DNA of 64,000 nt from an uncultured Solobacterium sp. Lineage in GTDB: Bacteria > Bacillota_I > Bacilli_A > Erysipelotrichales > Erysipelotrichaceae. Where the stretch lies: contig URYK01000012.1 in assembly GCA_900552125.1 (NCBI GenBank), forward strand, positions 1 to 64,000, in the 5' to 3' direction. The notes under the pieces are model-generated. The model saw nothing but the letters and a program-made list of their open reading frames with translations, had not been told where the DNA came from and made no database searches. The position numbers and the translations under genes are program-made. The stretch's first letter is position 1; each line of letters opens with the position of its first letter. Below, in pieces: positions 25,842-35,760 of the stretch.

Positions 25842-28643
25842 ATGAAAAAGGTTTCTATTATTATGCCGATCTATAATGTTGAAGAATATTTAGATCGAAG
25901 TATTGGTTCTCTTTTGAATCAGACACTTAAAGATATAGAAATTATCTTAATCGATGATGGTAGTACTGATAAATCTTTAGAAATCGTTAAGCATTATGCT
26001 GAATCTAATTCTGATCGAATAAAATATATTTCGGTAGAAAATGGTGGAGCTGCAAAAGCAAGAAATTTAGGTCTTTCTATAGCAGAAGGTGAGTATATAG
26101 GCTTTGTTGATAGCGATGATTTTGTAGATGCCACAATGTTTGAAAAGATGTATAATCTAGCAAAAAGTGATGATGCTGAAATTGTAACTTGTGGTTATAA
26201 TCGTATTGATTATAATGATATTCAGCAAAGAGATATAAAGAGTAGAGCATGTTTTGGTAAGAATGTTTTTCAAGCACCTGAACTAATTAGTAATAATGTT
26301 CCTTATATTTGGAATAAAATATTTAAACATTCTTTAATCACAGAAACAGGAATTCATTTTGAAGAAAACCTTCGTATTTTTGAAGATTTAGTATTTACAT
26401 ATAAGTTATTTTTAAATGCAAATCGAATTTCAAGAGTATGTGAACCATTATATAATTATATTTTCTCAAGAACAAATTCTTTAACATATACATTCTCTGA
26501 AAAGAGATTTGATATTTTTCCTGCATTTGACTCATTGATAGGATATTATCGTCAAAAAGGTTATTTATATCATTTTGAAGAAGAACTATTGTTTGAATTA
26601 ATGAATCATATTTATGTTGTCTGTGGCAATGAAGTTCAGTATCGTAAGATGGGCTTAAAATACCGATTCATCAATGAAGCTTTTGCATATTTAGATAAAC
26701 AATTTCCATTCTGGAAAGGTTATACAATGTATTATCGAAAATATAAGAAGAATAAATTTTTGTATTCTAAAAAAATGTATTGGAGATTTTACTCGTTAAT
26801 TCCTAGACCTGTGCGCGTATTTAAGAAAAATATTTCAGGATTTCGCAGAAAATTATCTTGGTTTAATAGACGTGGTCGTGATTTTTATATTGCATATCAA
26901 CATCAGAAAGTCGAAAATAAGAGAATTCTTATTAATTCTCAACATGGAGCAAATTTGAGTGGGAATATGTTCTATATTTTAAAGGAAGTATGTACTAATC
27001 CTGCGTATTCTGATTATGATATTGGAGTTACTTATGGTAATGAGAAAAATAAAAAGCAATTTATCAGTATGATGGAAGAATATAATTTTTCTCATAACAA
27101 AATTATTTATTTAAAGAATAACAGTAAAGAATATGCTCATTTTTTAGCAACAGCTGGCTATTTATTCAATGATACTAGTTTTCCTGTTTATTTTATTAAA
27201 CGTAAGGAACAGGTATATTTAAATACATGGCATGGGACACCTTTAAAAACGCTAGGGAGAAGTACAGCTAATGATTATTTTGATATTGCGAATTTACAGA
27301 AGAACTTCCTTATGGCTGATTATTTATTGTATCCTAGTGAATATATGAAGGATTATATGTTAAAAGACTATATGTTATCTCCATTAGCCAAGAACAAATT
27401 GTTAATGTGTGGCTATCCAAGAAATGAAATATTCTTTGATAAAAATAGGGAAAATGCTCTAAGAGAAAGATTTAATTTGGAAAATAAACAAGTTATTGCA
27501 TATATGCCAACTTGGCGAGGAAATGTAAGGGATGTAAGGACAGGGCAAAGTAATGAAATTTCACTTTATTTGGATGAACTAGATCAAAAACTTCGTGATG
27601 ATCAAATATTATATGTGAATCTTCATCCATATATGGCTAAGTCTATCAAATATGATTACTATAAACATATATATGAATTCCCTGCAGAATTAGAAACATA
27701 TGATTTCTTAAATTGTTGCGATGTATTAATTACTGATTATTCTAGTGTGTTCTTTGATTTTGCAGTTTCAAAAAAGAAAATTGTCTTATTTGCATATGAC
27801 GAAGAAAAGTATTTCAAAGATAGAGGGGTATACATGCCTTTTTCGCAATTACCATTTCCTAAAGTTCGTACAATTGATGAGTTATTGAGTGAATTAGATA
27901 AGGATTATATTCTTGATGAAGGTATTTCTAAATTCTTAGATACATATTGTTTCTATGAGGATGCAGAAATATCTAAGAAAATCTGTAATACAGTTATTCT
28001 GAATAAAGATAGTAATTTGAAAACAATTCAAATGAAAGATGAACAAGATAATACTATTTTACTATTTGCCAATAACTTTAAAGACCAAGGAACTGTAGAA
28101 CGCCTTGATGAATTGTGTAATGCAAGTAAACAGATGAAAAAGAAATTGTATTTTACATACGAAACTAAGAATATAAGTAATACACAGTTTTTAAAGCATT
28201 TGTCTAGAAAATATGATTTTATGGGTACATTGAATGCGTTTAGTACAAATCCTCTATTAGATTGTATATTTGTAACATTGTCTTTAAACCATAAAGTTTG
28301 GCAAAAACTATTTAAAGGTAGAATCAAAAAAGTTATGTTAAGAGAATGGAAACGAGCTTATCCTGATGTTTCCTTCCAATCAGTTGTATTATTTGGACAT
28401 AATAGTGCTAGAGATATTATATTTGCATCTTATGCTGAGAAAAATAAATTTATTTATATTGAAAAAGCAGAAGACTGGAATCCAAATGTGGATAACTATA
28501 TCTATGAGAGATTTGATCATATTATTTTTGTAAATAAAAGTGTACAAAAAGAGTGTGGTTATAAAGGCTATAATGCTAACATTAGAAAGTTACAATCATT
28601 TAATGATTTATTTATACGTTTCTTTAATAGTAGTTATAGATAA
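25842..28643 (+). CDS. Fusion of family-2 glycosyltransferase and CDP-glycerol glycerophosphotransferase
   Basis: Product of 933 residues. Residues about 1-240 are a GT-A/GT2 glycosyltransferase (VSIIMPIYNVEEYLD, LIDDGSTD, GFVDSDD). A basic linker (about 290-350) follows. A TagF-type domain occupies about 360-715 with NTWHGTPLKTLG (about 461), YMPTWRGN and LITDYSSVFFDFA (about 628). The last about 200 residues form a further region I cannot assign. One chain could add a sugar and glycerol phosphate to the same polymer, giving a mixed repeating unit. It starts one base after copy 3 and ends the operon at a strong terminator. Confidence 0.88.
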   Translation: MKKVSIIMPIYNVEEYLDRSIGSLLNQTLKDIEIILIDDGSTDKSLEIVKHYAESNSDRIKYISVENGGAAKARNLGLSIAEGEYIGFVDSDDFVDATMFEKMYNLAKSDDAEIVTCGYNRIDYNDIQQRDIKSRACFGKNVFQAPELISNNVPYIWNKIFKHSLITETGIHFEENLRIFEDLVFTYKLFLNANRISRVCEPLYNYIFSRTNSLTYTFSEKRFDIFPAFDSLIGYYRQKGYLYHFEEELLFELMNHIYVVCGNEVQYRKMGLKYRFINEAFAYLDKQFPFWKGYTMYYRKYKKNKFLYSKKMYWRFYSLIPRPVRVFKKNISGFRRKLSWFNRRGRDFYIAYQHQKVENKRILINSQHGANLSGNMFYILKEVCTNPAYSDYDIGVTYGNEKNKKQFISMMEEYNFSHNKIIYLKNNSKEYAHFLATAGYLFNDTSFPVYFIKRKEQVYLNTWHGTPLKTLGRSTANDYFDIANLQKNFLMADYLLYPSEYMKDYMLKDYMLSPLAKNKLLMCGYPRNEIFFDKNRENALRERFNLENKQVIAYMPTWRGNVRDVRTGQSNEISLYLDELDQKLRDDQILYVNLHPYMAKSIKYDYYKHIYEFPAELETYDFLNCCDVLITDYSSVFFDFAVSKKKIVLFAYDEEKYFKDRGVYMPFSQLPFPKVRTIDELLSELDKDYILDEGISKFLDTYCFYEDAEISKKICNTVILNKDSNLKTIQMKDEQDNTILLFANNFKDQGTVERLDELCNASKQMKKKLYFTYETKNISNTQFLKHLSRKYDFMGTLNAFSTNPLLDCIFVTLSLNHKVWQKLFKGRIKKVMLREWKRAYPDVSFQSVVLFGHNSARDIIFASYAEKNKFIYIEKAEDWNPNVDNYIYERFDHIIFVNKSVQKECGYKGYNANIRKLQSFNDLFIRFFNSSYR

Positions 28644-28653
28644 ATTAAACCTA

Positions 28654-28690
28654 AAAAAACCGGGTTCATTATTGCAGAACTCGGTTTTTT
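28654..28690. terminator. Bidirectional terminator between the TagF operon and the acyltransferase
   Basis: A 14-base stem, 28654-28667 with 28677-28690, with one G-T pair; A-run on one side and T-run on the other, so it can serve both converging genes. Confidence 0.85.
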
Positions 28691-28697
28691 GTATACT

Positions 28698-29720
28698 TTA
28701 TGAAACACACTTTTTTAAATAAGGTATTTGTTTTACTATGATTGTAAAGAAAGTACTGATAATTAAAGCTCCAATTAGCATTATTGGAACCCAAAGGATG
28801 GATGTATTCGGGAATGAAAATAATCTTTTAAATATATCTATGATAACTGGATGAAATAAATATATACCAAAAGTTAAACTGCTGAAATAATTTATAGCTT
28901 TGTGATAGTTTGCCTTATATTTTAGGTTTAATAGAAAAATTGAGATTGCATTTAACATTGTTGGTAAGCTGCCATAAGTTAAAAATGCATCATGGAATTC
29001 ATTCTGCAAATTCGAATCTCTAAATGTGAGATAACCTGTTAAAACTGTTAATACAATGGAACTAATAATTAGTAAAATAAAAGGTATATTTTTTAGCTCA
29101 TCTTTTCTTTTATATAGAATATAACCACAAATAAAATATCCTAAATGGTAAGTGGCTTGTACAATCGGTACATAATATTGTAAATTTGCATCAATTTCAT
29201 ACATACCAAGTACTCTAGTTAAAAGTCTAGCTCCACCAGCTAAAAGTAACCAAAGAGTTAAAAAATAATTTTCCATAGATCTATTCATATTTTTTACCAT
29301 AGTATGTATAAAGGGGAATGCAATATAAAATCCAATTAAATCATACATATACCAGAGATGATTTTTAACTGGTTCAAAGATATAAGAAACCAAATGTAAT
29401 GGTTCTTCATCTAAAACAAAAGTATTCCAGATAAAGTAAGATATATTCCAAAATAATACTATAAATAAAAAGTGAAGAACTTTCTTTCTGTTCTTTGATT
29501 TAGAATAAGGTCTACTTAATGACAAAATTCCTGTAATCATGAAAAATAAAGGAACTCCTATTCTTGCGATAACATTTAATAACAAAGATGGAATAAAACT
29601 TTCTGCAAAAAGTGAGTTTTTAGCATATAGATAAGAGTTTGTGATATGAACTAGAATAACTAGAATACAAGCAAATATTCTTAATCGAGTTAGTTGTTGA
29701 TCATAATTTTTCTTTTCCAT
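28698..29720 (-). CDS. Acyltransferase family 3 membrane protein
   Basis: Product of 340 residues on the - strand, with AAAGGAG before the ATG. About ten hydrophobic helices. The N-terminal phrase RLRIFACILVILVHITNS includes the conserved histidine of acyltransferase_3 (OatA, WecH, NodX type), and IGVPLFFMITGILSL follows. No extracellular SGNH domain is attached. Such proteins O-acetylate or O-succinylate surface polymers. Its place between the teichoic-acid genes and the glycosylation set suggests polymer decoration. A TATAAT at 29757-29752 (- strand) is its likely -10. Confidence 0.86.
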   Translation of the reverse strand: MEKKNYDQQLTRLRIFACILVILVHITNSYLYAKNSLFAESFIPSLLLNVIARIGVPLFFMITGILSLSRPYSKSKNRKKVLHFLFIVLFWNISYFIWNTFVLDEEPLHLVSYIFEPVKNHLWYMYDLIGFYIAFPFIHTMVKNMNRSMENYFLTLWLLLAGGARLLTRVLGMYEIDANLQYYVPIVQATYHLGYFICGYILYKRKDELKNIPFILLIISSIVLTVLTGYLTFRDSNLQNEFHDAFLTYGSLPTMLNAISIFLLNLKYKANYHKAINYFSSLTFGIYLFHPVIIDIFKRLFSFPNTSILWVPIMLIGALIISTFFTIIVKQIPYLKKCVS

Positions 29721-29925
29721 TTTTATACTCCTTTAAAACTATAACACAACTATTATAAACCCAAATTAGATTAAATCTATTCATAAAATGTAAAAATTTT
29801 GATGATATATTGTATAAAATTATATTTTTTGTTAATCATATTTATCGAGAGTATTAAGCATAATATTAATGTATGTAATATTTAAGATTTCTTAATATTT
29901 TGTAAAAATTTATTTGAATTAAACA

Positions 29926-29934
29926 TGATATAAT
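29926..29934 (+). promoter_or_regulatory. Extended -10 promoter of the yfhO-like operon
   Basis: TGATATAAT at 29926-29934: extended -10 with a perfect hexamer, 23 bases before the gene start. No clear -35 was seen at the standard distance. Confidence 0.6.
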
Positions 29935-29957
29935 ACCAAAGAAAGGGATGTGAATAA

Positions 29958-32498
29958 ATGAAAAAATATAAAGTAGAGACAATTCATAGGGTTCTATTAT
30001 GCATCATACCTTTATGTATTATACTCATCTTACTTAATAAATACTCTATATATGGTTCATCTATTGATTGGGTATCACAACACGTAGCTTTGCCTGATTA
30101 TTTTAGAACTATATTTTTAACAGAGGGCAAACTATATCCTGAATTTGCATTGCAGTTAGGAGGAGGGCAAAACTTTGCTCAATTAACTTATTATGGATTT
30201 CTTCGACCAGATATATTGTTATCTTTTTTATTTTCAAATATAGAAATGACGGATTTTCTTCAGATTAGTGGAATTCTTTATGTATTATTTTCAATTCAAC
30301 TATTTTATCAATGGGTAAAAAATAAATTTTCTAAGTCATGGATAGCTTTGTTTATTAGTTGTTTATTTGCCTTAGCGTCACCACTTATTTTCCATAGTCA
30401 TCGTCATATCATGTTTATGTGTTATTTTCCATTCTTGATTCTTAGTTTAATTGGTGTAGACCGTTATGTGGAAAATAAAAAAATACTTTGCTTGATTTTG
30501 GGAATATTTTTAATGATCATATCATCTTATTATTTTAGTGTTAGTGGTTTAGCTGTAATTGGATTATATGGAATATTTGCATGGATGAAGAAATATCCAA
30601 AAGATAATTGGAAATCTTTTTTTTCGTTTTTATTGCCTTTTTGTGGATGGATGATAGTTGGAATATTATTGTCAGGTTTTTATTTAATACCAACAGCGAT
30701 GTCAATAATTCTACAAACTAGGCCTGCTTTACAGAGTCCAGTTTTATCAGAGTTAATAATACCTGATAAAGGTTTTTCTTCAATGTTATATGGTAATTAT
30801 TCAATAGGATTAACTGCAATATCCGTTGTAGCATTATTTTATGGATTGATTAAGAAAAATAAGGCTGTTCGTTGTTTATCGATTTTTCTGTGTATTATAG
30901 TGTGTATCCCTATATTTCAGTATATATTAGGAGGAATGCAGTATATAAGAGCAAAAGCATTAATTCCTTTTTTACCGGTGTTTACCTTATTAATTGGAAT
31001 TATGTTAGATGATTGGCAACAAAAGAAGAAAAAATTCCCTTGGTTTATACTGATTATTGCACTAATACAAGTATTCTTTATAACTAAAGAGAAACAAGAG
31101 TATTTGTATGTCATTGATATTATTATGCTTACTTTTCTTCTTTTATTATTTAAAAGAAAAGGACAAGTGGGTATATTCTTATATATCTTATTACCGCTGG
31201 CATTATGTATAAAAACCAATTTTAACGAATCATATGCTACACAAGAATATTTGAATAAAGTAGATAATCCGACTAAAACAGCATTAATAAAACAAACATT
31301 AAATGATAATCCGGGATTATATCGATTTGATGATAGAAATACATCCGCAGCTGCGAATGAAATTGTGGATTTAAGACAATTAAAGACAACTCAATATTCG
31401 TCTAATAGTAATATGTACTATAATAATTTTTTCTATCAAGTTATGAAACAGCCTATGCTTAATCGCAATCATGTAATCATACCAAGTGTGTCAAATCCAT
31501 ATTTTACAGGATTTATGGGAGTACGTTTCCTATATGATTATAGCGAAAATAGTTCACAGTATACTTATGAAATAATATCCAAGAATGGTAGTCATGTGAT
31601 TCTAGAAAATGAAGATGTCTTACCAATTGCCTATGTTTCTTATGATATTATGAGTCAAAAACAATTTGAGAATATATCATATCCATATAGTATGGAGACA
31701 ATCTATATGAATACGATTGTTGATGATAAAATTGAACATAAAGACTTTAGTAGCTCGATTTATGAGATATATCCTGAATTGAGTCTTGTAGAGAAGACGG
31801 ACAATTTAACTCTAGAAAAAACAAATGATGGAATGAAAATCAAAAGCGATGGAAAGAGTAAAGCAAGGCTACGATTTAACCAAAAATTTGAAAGTGATCA
31901 AATTCTAATCATCCAGTGCATGTTAGATGATGTGAAGAATGGTGATAAGAAAGATGTAGATGTTACCATTAATGGAGTTCACAATACAAAAGCAGCTTCT
32001 TCATTTATTTATGCAGGAGAAAAAGCAGATTTTGAATACGTTATTGGTAAAAATGATGGATTTAAAAATCTTTCAATAAAATTTACAGATGGAGAATATT
32101 CTTTAAAGGATTTTAAATTCTATGTGGCTGATGCGAATATGTTAAAAGAAAGAAAAGAAAATGTTTCAGCTATGTCTATTACTGAAAATGAGGATAGTGT
32201 TATTTCTGGTACAGTAGAGGCAAAAGAAGATGGTTACTTTGTGACATCTATTCCCTATCAGAAAGGATTATCAATCAAGATTGATGGAAAAGAAGTTGAA
32301 AGCGAAAAAGTTAATACTGCATTTTTAGGTGCAAAAATAACAAAAGGAAAACATAATATCGATATATATTATACTTTGCCAGGAAAAGAGTTAGGGAAAA
32401 ATGTTAGTGTTTTAAGTTTCTTGTTTATTGTGTTAGTAATTGGGAAAGATAAAGTAAAAAGGAAAATGAAAAATGGGAAGTGTACAAATGGAAAGTAG
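29958..32498 (+). CDS. yfhO: YfhO family membrane glycosyltransferase
   Basis: Product of 846 residues. The N-terminal half holds a dozen or so hydrophobic helices; an extracytoplasmic part (about 430-810) and one final helix (about 815-835) follow. The early segment SIDWVSQHVALPDYFR contains the acidic residue expected in GT-C enzymes, and GGGQNFAQLTYYGFLRPD follows as in YfhO. In B. subtilis, YfhO transfers sugar from a lipid carrier to lipoteichoic acid outside the cell, working with CsbB and GtcA. Homologues of both partners are the next two genes, so the set is complete. Visibly more AT-rich than the flanking housekeeping genes. Confidence 0.85.
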   Translation: MKKYKVETIHRVLLCIIPLCIILILLNKYSIYGSSIDWVSQHVALPDYFRTIFLTEGKLYPEFALQLGGGQNFAQLTYYGFLRPDILLSFLFSNIEMTDFLQISGILYVLFSIQLFYQWVKNKFSKSWIALFISCLFALASPLIFHSHRHIMFMCYFPFLILSLIGVDRYVENKKILCLILGIFLMIISSYYFSVSGLAVIGLYGIFAWMKKYPKDNWKSFFSFLLPFCGWMIVGILLSGFYLIPTAMSIILQTRPALQSPVLSELIIPDKGFSSMLYGNYSIGLTAISVVALFYGLIKKNKAVRCLSIFLCIIVCIPIFQYILGGMQYIRAKALIPFLPVFTLLIGIMLDDWQQKKKKFPWFILIIALIQVFFITKEKQEYLYVIDIIMLTFLLLLFKRKGQVGIFLYILLPLALCIKTNFNESYATQEYLNKVDNPTKTALIKQTLNDNPGLYRFDDRNTSAAANEIVDLRQLKTTQYSSNSNMYYNNFFYQVMKQPMLNRNHVIIPSVSNPYFTGFMGVRFLYDYSENSSQYTYEIISKNGSHVILENEDVLPIAYVSYDIMSQKQFENISYPYSMETIYMNTIVDDKIEHKDFSSSIYEIYPELSLVEKTDNLTLEKTNDGMKIKSDGKSKARLRFNQKFESDQILIIQCMLDDVKNGDKKDVDVTINGVHNTKAASSFIYAGEKADFEYVIGKNDGFKNLSIKFTDGEYSLKDFKFYVADANMLKERKENVSAMSITENEDSVISGTVEAKEDGYFVTSIPYQKGLSIKIDGKEVESEKVNTAFLGAKITKGKHNIDIYYTLPGKELGKNVSVLSFLFIVLVIGKDKVKRKMKNGKCTNGK

Positions 32499-32871
32499 AA
32501 AAAATATAATTGAATTAATTACTTATATTATTGTAGGTGGGCTTACCACATTAGTAAATTTTATAGTGTATTTTGCATGTACATCAGCTAATCTGCATTA
32601 TTTGGTTGCTAATGTCATTTCATGGGTAGTGGCAGTTTTATTCGCTTATTTTGTAAATCGTAAATATGTATTTAAAAGTGAGGCAAATTCACAGAAGACG
32701 GAATTTATTCAATTCGTTTCTTTACGAGCCGTTACCTTAATAGTAGAAAGTATCTTATTGTTTATTTTTGTTCAATTAGTATTGATGAATGAAAACATAG
32801 CAAAAATTGTTGTTAGTGTTGTTACTGTTATTGGTAATTATGTATTTTGTAAGTTTTTAATATTCAAGTAA
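32488..32871 (+). CDS. gtcA: GtrA/GtcA family flippase
   Basis: Product of 127 residues from ATG 32488; an in-frame ATG at 32473 would add 5 residues and cannot be excluded. It overlaps the yfhO end. Four hydrophobic helices fill the protein, with the family phrases YIIVGGLTTLVNFIVYF, ANVISWVVAVLFAYFVNRKYVFKS and VIGNYVFCKFLIFK. GtrA/GtcA proteins are thought to flip undecaprenyl-phosphate sugars across the membrane, supplying the outer glycosyltransferase (here YfhO). Confidence 0.9.
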   Translation: MESRKNIIELITYIIVGGLTTLVNFIVYFACTSANLHYLVANVISWVVAVLFAYFVNRKYVFKSEANSQKTEFIQFVSLRAVTLIVESILLFIFVQLVLMNENIAKIVVSVVTVIGNYVFCKFLIFK

Positions 32872-32890
32872 AGATTAGGAGGAGTACCGT

Positions 32891-33832
32891 ATGAAATTAT
32901 CACTTGTAATTCCTTGTTATAATGAAGAGGCTAATATTCCATTGTTTTATCGTACAGTTGAAGAAATTTTTATGCATGAAGACTTTGATTATGAATATAT
33001 CTTTGTTAATGACGGAAGTAAAGATAATACATACAATGAATTAAAGAAATTGGTAGAAAGCTGTAATTCAAATATTCATGTTATAAATTTCTCACGAAAC
33101 TTTGGTAAAGAAAGTGCTATGTTTGCAGGGTTGAAAGAATCAACAGGTTTATATACTGCTATTATTGATGCAGATCTTCAACAGGATCCTAAATATGTCT
33201 TACAGATGATGCATATTCTAGAAACGAATAAAGAATATGATAGTGTTGCCGCATATCAGGAAAAAAGAAAAGAAGGAAGTGTATTAAGAGGGTTTAAACG
33301 TACATTTTATCATCTAATTAATAAAGTTTCACAGGTAGAGTTTGTAGATGGTGCTAGTGACTTTCGATTACTTAGTCGTTCAATGGTAGATGCAATCATA
33401 TCTTTACCAGAAAATAATCGTTTCTCTAAAGGTATCTTTTCATGGGTAGGTTTTCATACATATTATATGCCATATGAAGTACATGAACGGGAAAATGGCT
33501 GCTCTAGCTGGTCATTTTGGAAGTTGTTTAAATATGCGATTGAAGGATTTGTATCTTTCACAACAATGCCATTAAGAATCGCAACAGTTTTAGGAATTGT
33601 ATTCTCCTTTCTTTCTTTCCTCTATCTGGTTATTGTACTGGTAGAAAAATTTAGTATGGGAATTCCTATTCCTGGATATGCAACAATCATATGTCTGATT
33701 CTATTAATTGGTGGTGTTCAATTATTATGTCTAGGGATAATAGGTGAATATTTATCTAGAACATATTTAGAAAGTAAACATCGCCCGATTTTTATCGCAA
33801 AAAATAAAATAATACGAATTAAAAGCAAATAA
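32891..33832 (+). CDS. csbB: Undecaprenyl-phosphate glycosyltransferase (CsbB/GtrB/DPM-like GT2)
   Basis: Product of 313 residues, ATG 32891 with AGGAGGAG upstream. The GT2 domain has LVIPCYNEE, VNDGSKDNT, IIDADLQQDP (DxD) and GASDFRLLSR. Two C-terminal hydrophobic helices (about 230-300) with FLSFLYLVIVL and GGVQLLCLGIIGEYLSRTYLE are typical of polyprenyl-phosphate sugar synthases. It loads a sugar onto undecaprenyl phosphate on the inside; GtcA flips it and YfhO transfers it. The sugar cannot be read from the sequence; the Bacillus relative uses GlcNAc. Confidence 0.9.
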   Translation: MKLSLVIPCYNEEANIPLFYRTVEEIFMHEDFDYEYIFVNDGSKDNTYNELKKLVESCNSNIHVINFSRNFGKESAMFAGLKESTGLYTAIIDADLQQDPKYVLQMMHILETNKEYDSVAAYQEKRKEGSVLRGFKRTFYHLINKVSQVEFVDGASDFRLLSRSMVDAIISLPENNRFSKGIFSWVGFHTYYMPYEVHERENGCSSWSFWKLFKYAIEGFVSFTTMPLRIATVLGIVFSFLSFLYLVIVLVEKFSMGIPIPGYATIICLILLIGGVQLLCLGIIGEYLSRTYLESKHRPIFIAKNKIIRIKSK

Positions 33833-33861
33833 AGAGGCTGTTTCAATACAACCTCTTTATT
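33828..33861. terminator. Bidirectional terminator between the glycosylation set and the ASST-like gene
   Basis: AATAAAGAGG (33828-33837) pairs perfectly with CCTCTTTATT (33852-33861), with an extra short inner pairing. Serves both converging genes. Confidence 0.75.
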
Positions 33862-33863
33862 TA

Positions 33864-35447
33864 TTATTTGTTGAAATAAAAATCATCAAATGTATATTTA
33901 TAGACACGATATAGATAGTTTTCACCCTCCATAGTAAATGACTGGATTAATTCGTTATTAGAATCATATTCCTGGAAATTAAATGCCATACCACTATCCA
34001 CAATAATAGTATCATCTATTTGTTGGGCACTTGATACATATGGTGAATAAGGTACTTCAAATGATTCTACAAGTTCATAAGTGTTATTCTTTTCATCTAC
34101 TAAATATTTGTAGTAGTAACTAGTAGCGGTTTCATCATCTGTTTCTGTAGGGACACCGATAGATTTCCAGTCATAAGAAGGATTTGTAGATGACTTACCA
34201 AAGTTATTATTAAACATGTACAGGTAATACTGTCCATCTTCTAAAGAATCGTCTTCTACATAGGTAATAGAATGCTGACCTGTTTGAGAAACAAAATTGT
34301 TTTCTTTATCAAATAGATACTGTTCATAATCACTGCCTTCCCAGTATGTTTCTTCACCTAACATATAGTCAATTTCTGGTTCAGTAGAAATGTTTTTGAT
34401 TTTAATGATCGTGCTTGTTTCACGGCTACTTACTAGAATCTGATCATCACCCATATATTGAATGGTATTTAGGTGCATCCAATCTAACTCATTATCATCA
34501 CTGTTGATTTCTACGATATCAGATTTATAAGTAGGGAATAAGTCACCTAAATCACATACCAAGTCAACTGATCCAGTAGAAACATTTAAACGGATGATCA
34601 TGTCTTCTACAGTTGTTTTAGTTGTATCTGTAGCTAAAATCAATATATCACCATTGTCATCAAATACATAATCATGATGCAAATCATAATCACCTAAATC
34701 AAAAATATTTGTTATTTGACCTAAAGCATCCATTTCTACCATTTTAGATTGGCTGACACTGAAGTACATTTTATCATTGTTAAAGAGTAATCGATGGCTT
34801 CGATATCCAATAATAGGAATTTCTCCACGTATTGTGCCATTATTATCATAATAGTACATAAAGTCATCATTTTCACTATCGTTTCCTAAAACAACATACA
34901 AACCGTCACTAACTTCCTGAGTGCTTTCTCCAGTTTCTTTTTCTAACTGTACTTCCTCTACACCACGTAATGAACCACAAGTATATGTGTAATCAACATC
35001 TTTTGAACTTCCATCTTCATATTCTAGATGTAGTGTAATTGTATTTTCCATATCTGGAATCAATCCAATTAATTGATATTCATGTGTAGTAGCGTAATCA
35101 CTATTTAGAGTTTGTGTAAAATCTTCGATTGATGAGTCATCTACATGAATTGTATAACTAATCTTTGCGGGCTGATCTGTTGTGAAGTAGAAATACATAG
35201 ATAATGTATTAGTGTGAAATGGATTATACAACATAAGAGCATTTTCTTCATCGTATGATCCATTCTCAATCTGTTTGTCAATATCCTTTCGTATTTCTTC
35301 CTGATTACTAACATTGTATATAGAAGATACTTCTATGTTGTCGGAATTAGAACTTTCACTCTCAGACTTTATGCTGGAATTACATGCAACTAGTGATAAG
35401 CAAATCACAGCACTTAATCCTATTAATAATAACTTTTTCCTTTTCAT
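33864..35447 (-). CDS. Arylsulfotransferase (ASST)-like lipoprotein
   Basis: Product of 527 residues on the - strand. The signal peptide ends in a lipobox (LVACNSS), so the mature protein should be lipid-anchored outside. A low-complexity Ser-rich linker, an N-terminal domain (about 60-160) and a beta-propeller-like body follow. Residues equivalent to the AssT active site appear in order: DLHHDYVF, DWMHLNTI, SSRETS and GQHSITY. AssT enzymes move sulfate from one phenolic compound to another without PAPS. The assignment rests on those motifs and on length. Ribosome site GGTGATG precedes the start. Confidence 0.78.
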   Translation of the reverse strand: MKRKKLLLIGLSAVICLSLVACNSSIKSESESSNSDNIEVSSIYNVSNQEEIRKDIDKQIENGSYDEENALMLYNPFHTNTLSMYFYFTTDQPAKISYTIHVDDSSIEDFTQTLNSDYATTHEYQLIGLIPDMENTITLHLEYEDGSSKDVDYTYTCGSLRGVEEVQLEKETGESTQEVSDGLYVVLGNDSENDDFMYYYDNNGTIRGEIPIIGYRSHRLLFNNDKMYFSVSQSKMVEMDALGQITNIFDLGDYDLHHDYVFDDNGDILILATDTTKTTVEDMIIRLNVSTGSVDLVCDLGDLFPTYKSDIVEINSDDNELDWMHLNTIQYMGDDQILVSSRETSTIIKIKNISTEPEIDYMLGEETYWEGSDYEQYLFDKENNFVSQTGQHSITYVEDDSLEDGQYYLYMFNNNFGKSSTNPSYDWKSIGVPTETDDETATSYYYKYLVDEKNNTYELVESFEVPYSPYVSSAQQIDDTIIVDSGMAFNFQEYDSNNELIQSFTMEGENYLYRVYKYTFDDFYFNK

Positions 35448-35700
35448 AACATCACCATTTAAATATTACTAATGAAAAGTGAATATTAAATGAATACAAT
35501 ATGAACTATAGAGTAAGGTAATGTGAAAAACTTATTCATATTCACGAATAAGGGGACTTTTCATGGTGCATAATAGTATAGGAAAACTGTTTCTTATCTT
35601 AAAAAAAGTAAAAATTTTCTTTCATCACAAAAGTAATTTAATTTCATAAAATATGGAAGAATACAAGTTATTTTCATTTCATGCATATATGGAAATAAAT
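35448..35700. other. Intergenic region between the divergent ASST-like gene and glgP
   Basis: No gene seen. On the - strand a TATAGT (35513-35508 area) may be the -10 of the lipoprotein gene, with no clear -35. A small inverted repeat, CTTATTC (35531-35537) and GAATAAG (35546-35552), has an 8-base loop. The rest is AT-rich without recognisable structure. Confidence 0.4.
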
Positions 35701-35729
35701 TTGTAATTATACGGTAAATATTGTAAAAT
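35701..35729 (+). promoter_or_regulatory. Sigma-A promoter of glgP
   Basis: TTGTAA (35701-35706), 17-base spacer, TAAAAT (35724-35729), 31 bases before the start codon. Confidence 0.7.
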
Positions 35730-35760
35730 AATAGGGCAAGTCGGAAGGAGCAAGAAAGCT

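Noticed and set aside
35531..35552. Inverted repeat CTTATTC/GAATAAG before glgP as an operator
   Set aside because: Seven pairs in AT-rich DNA about 150 bases from the promoter; not convincing alone.
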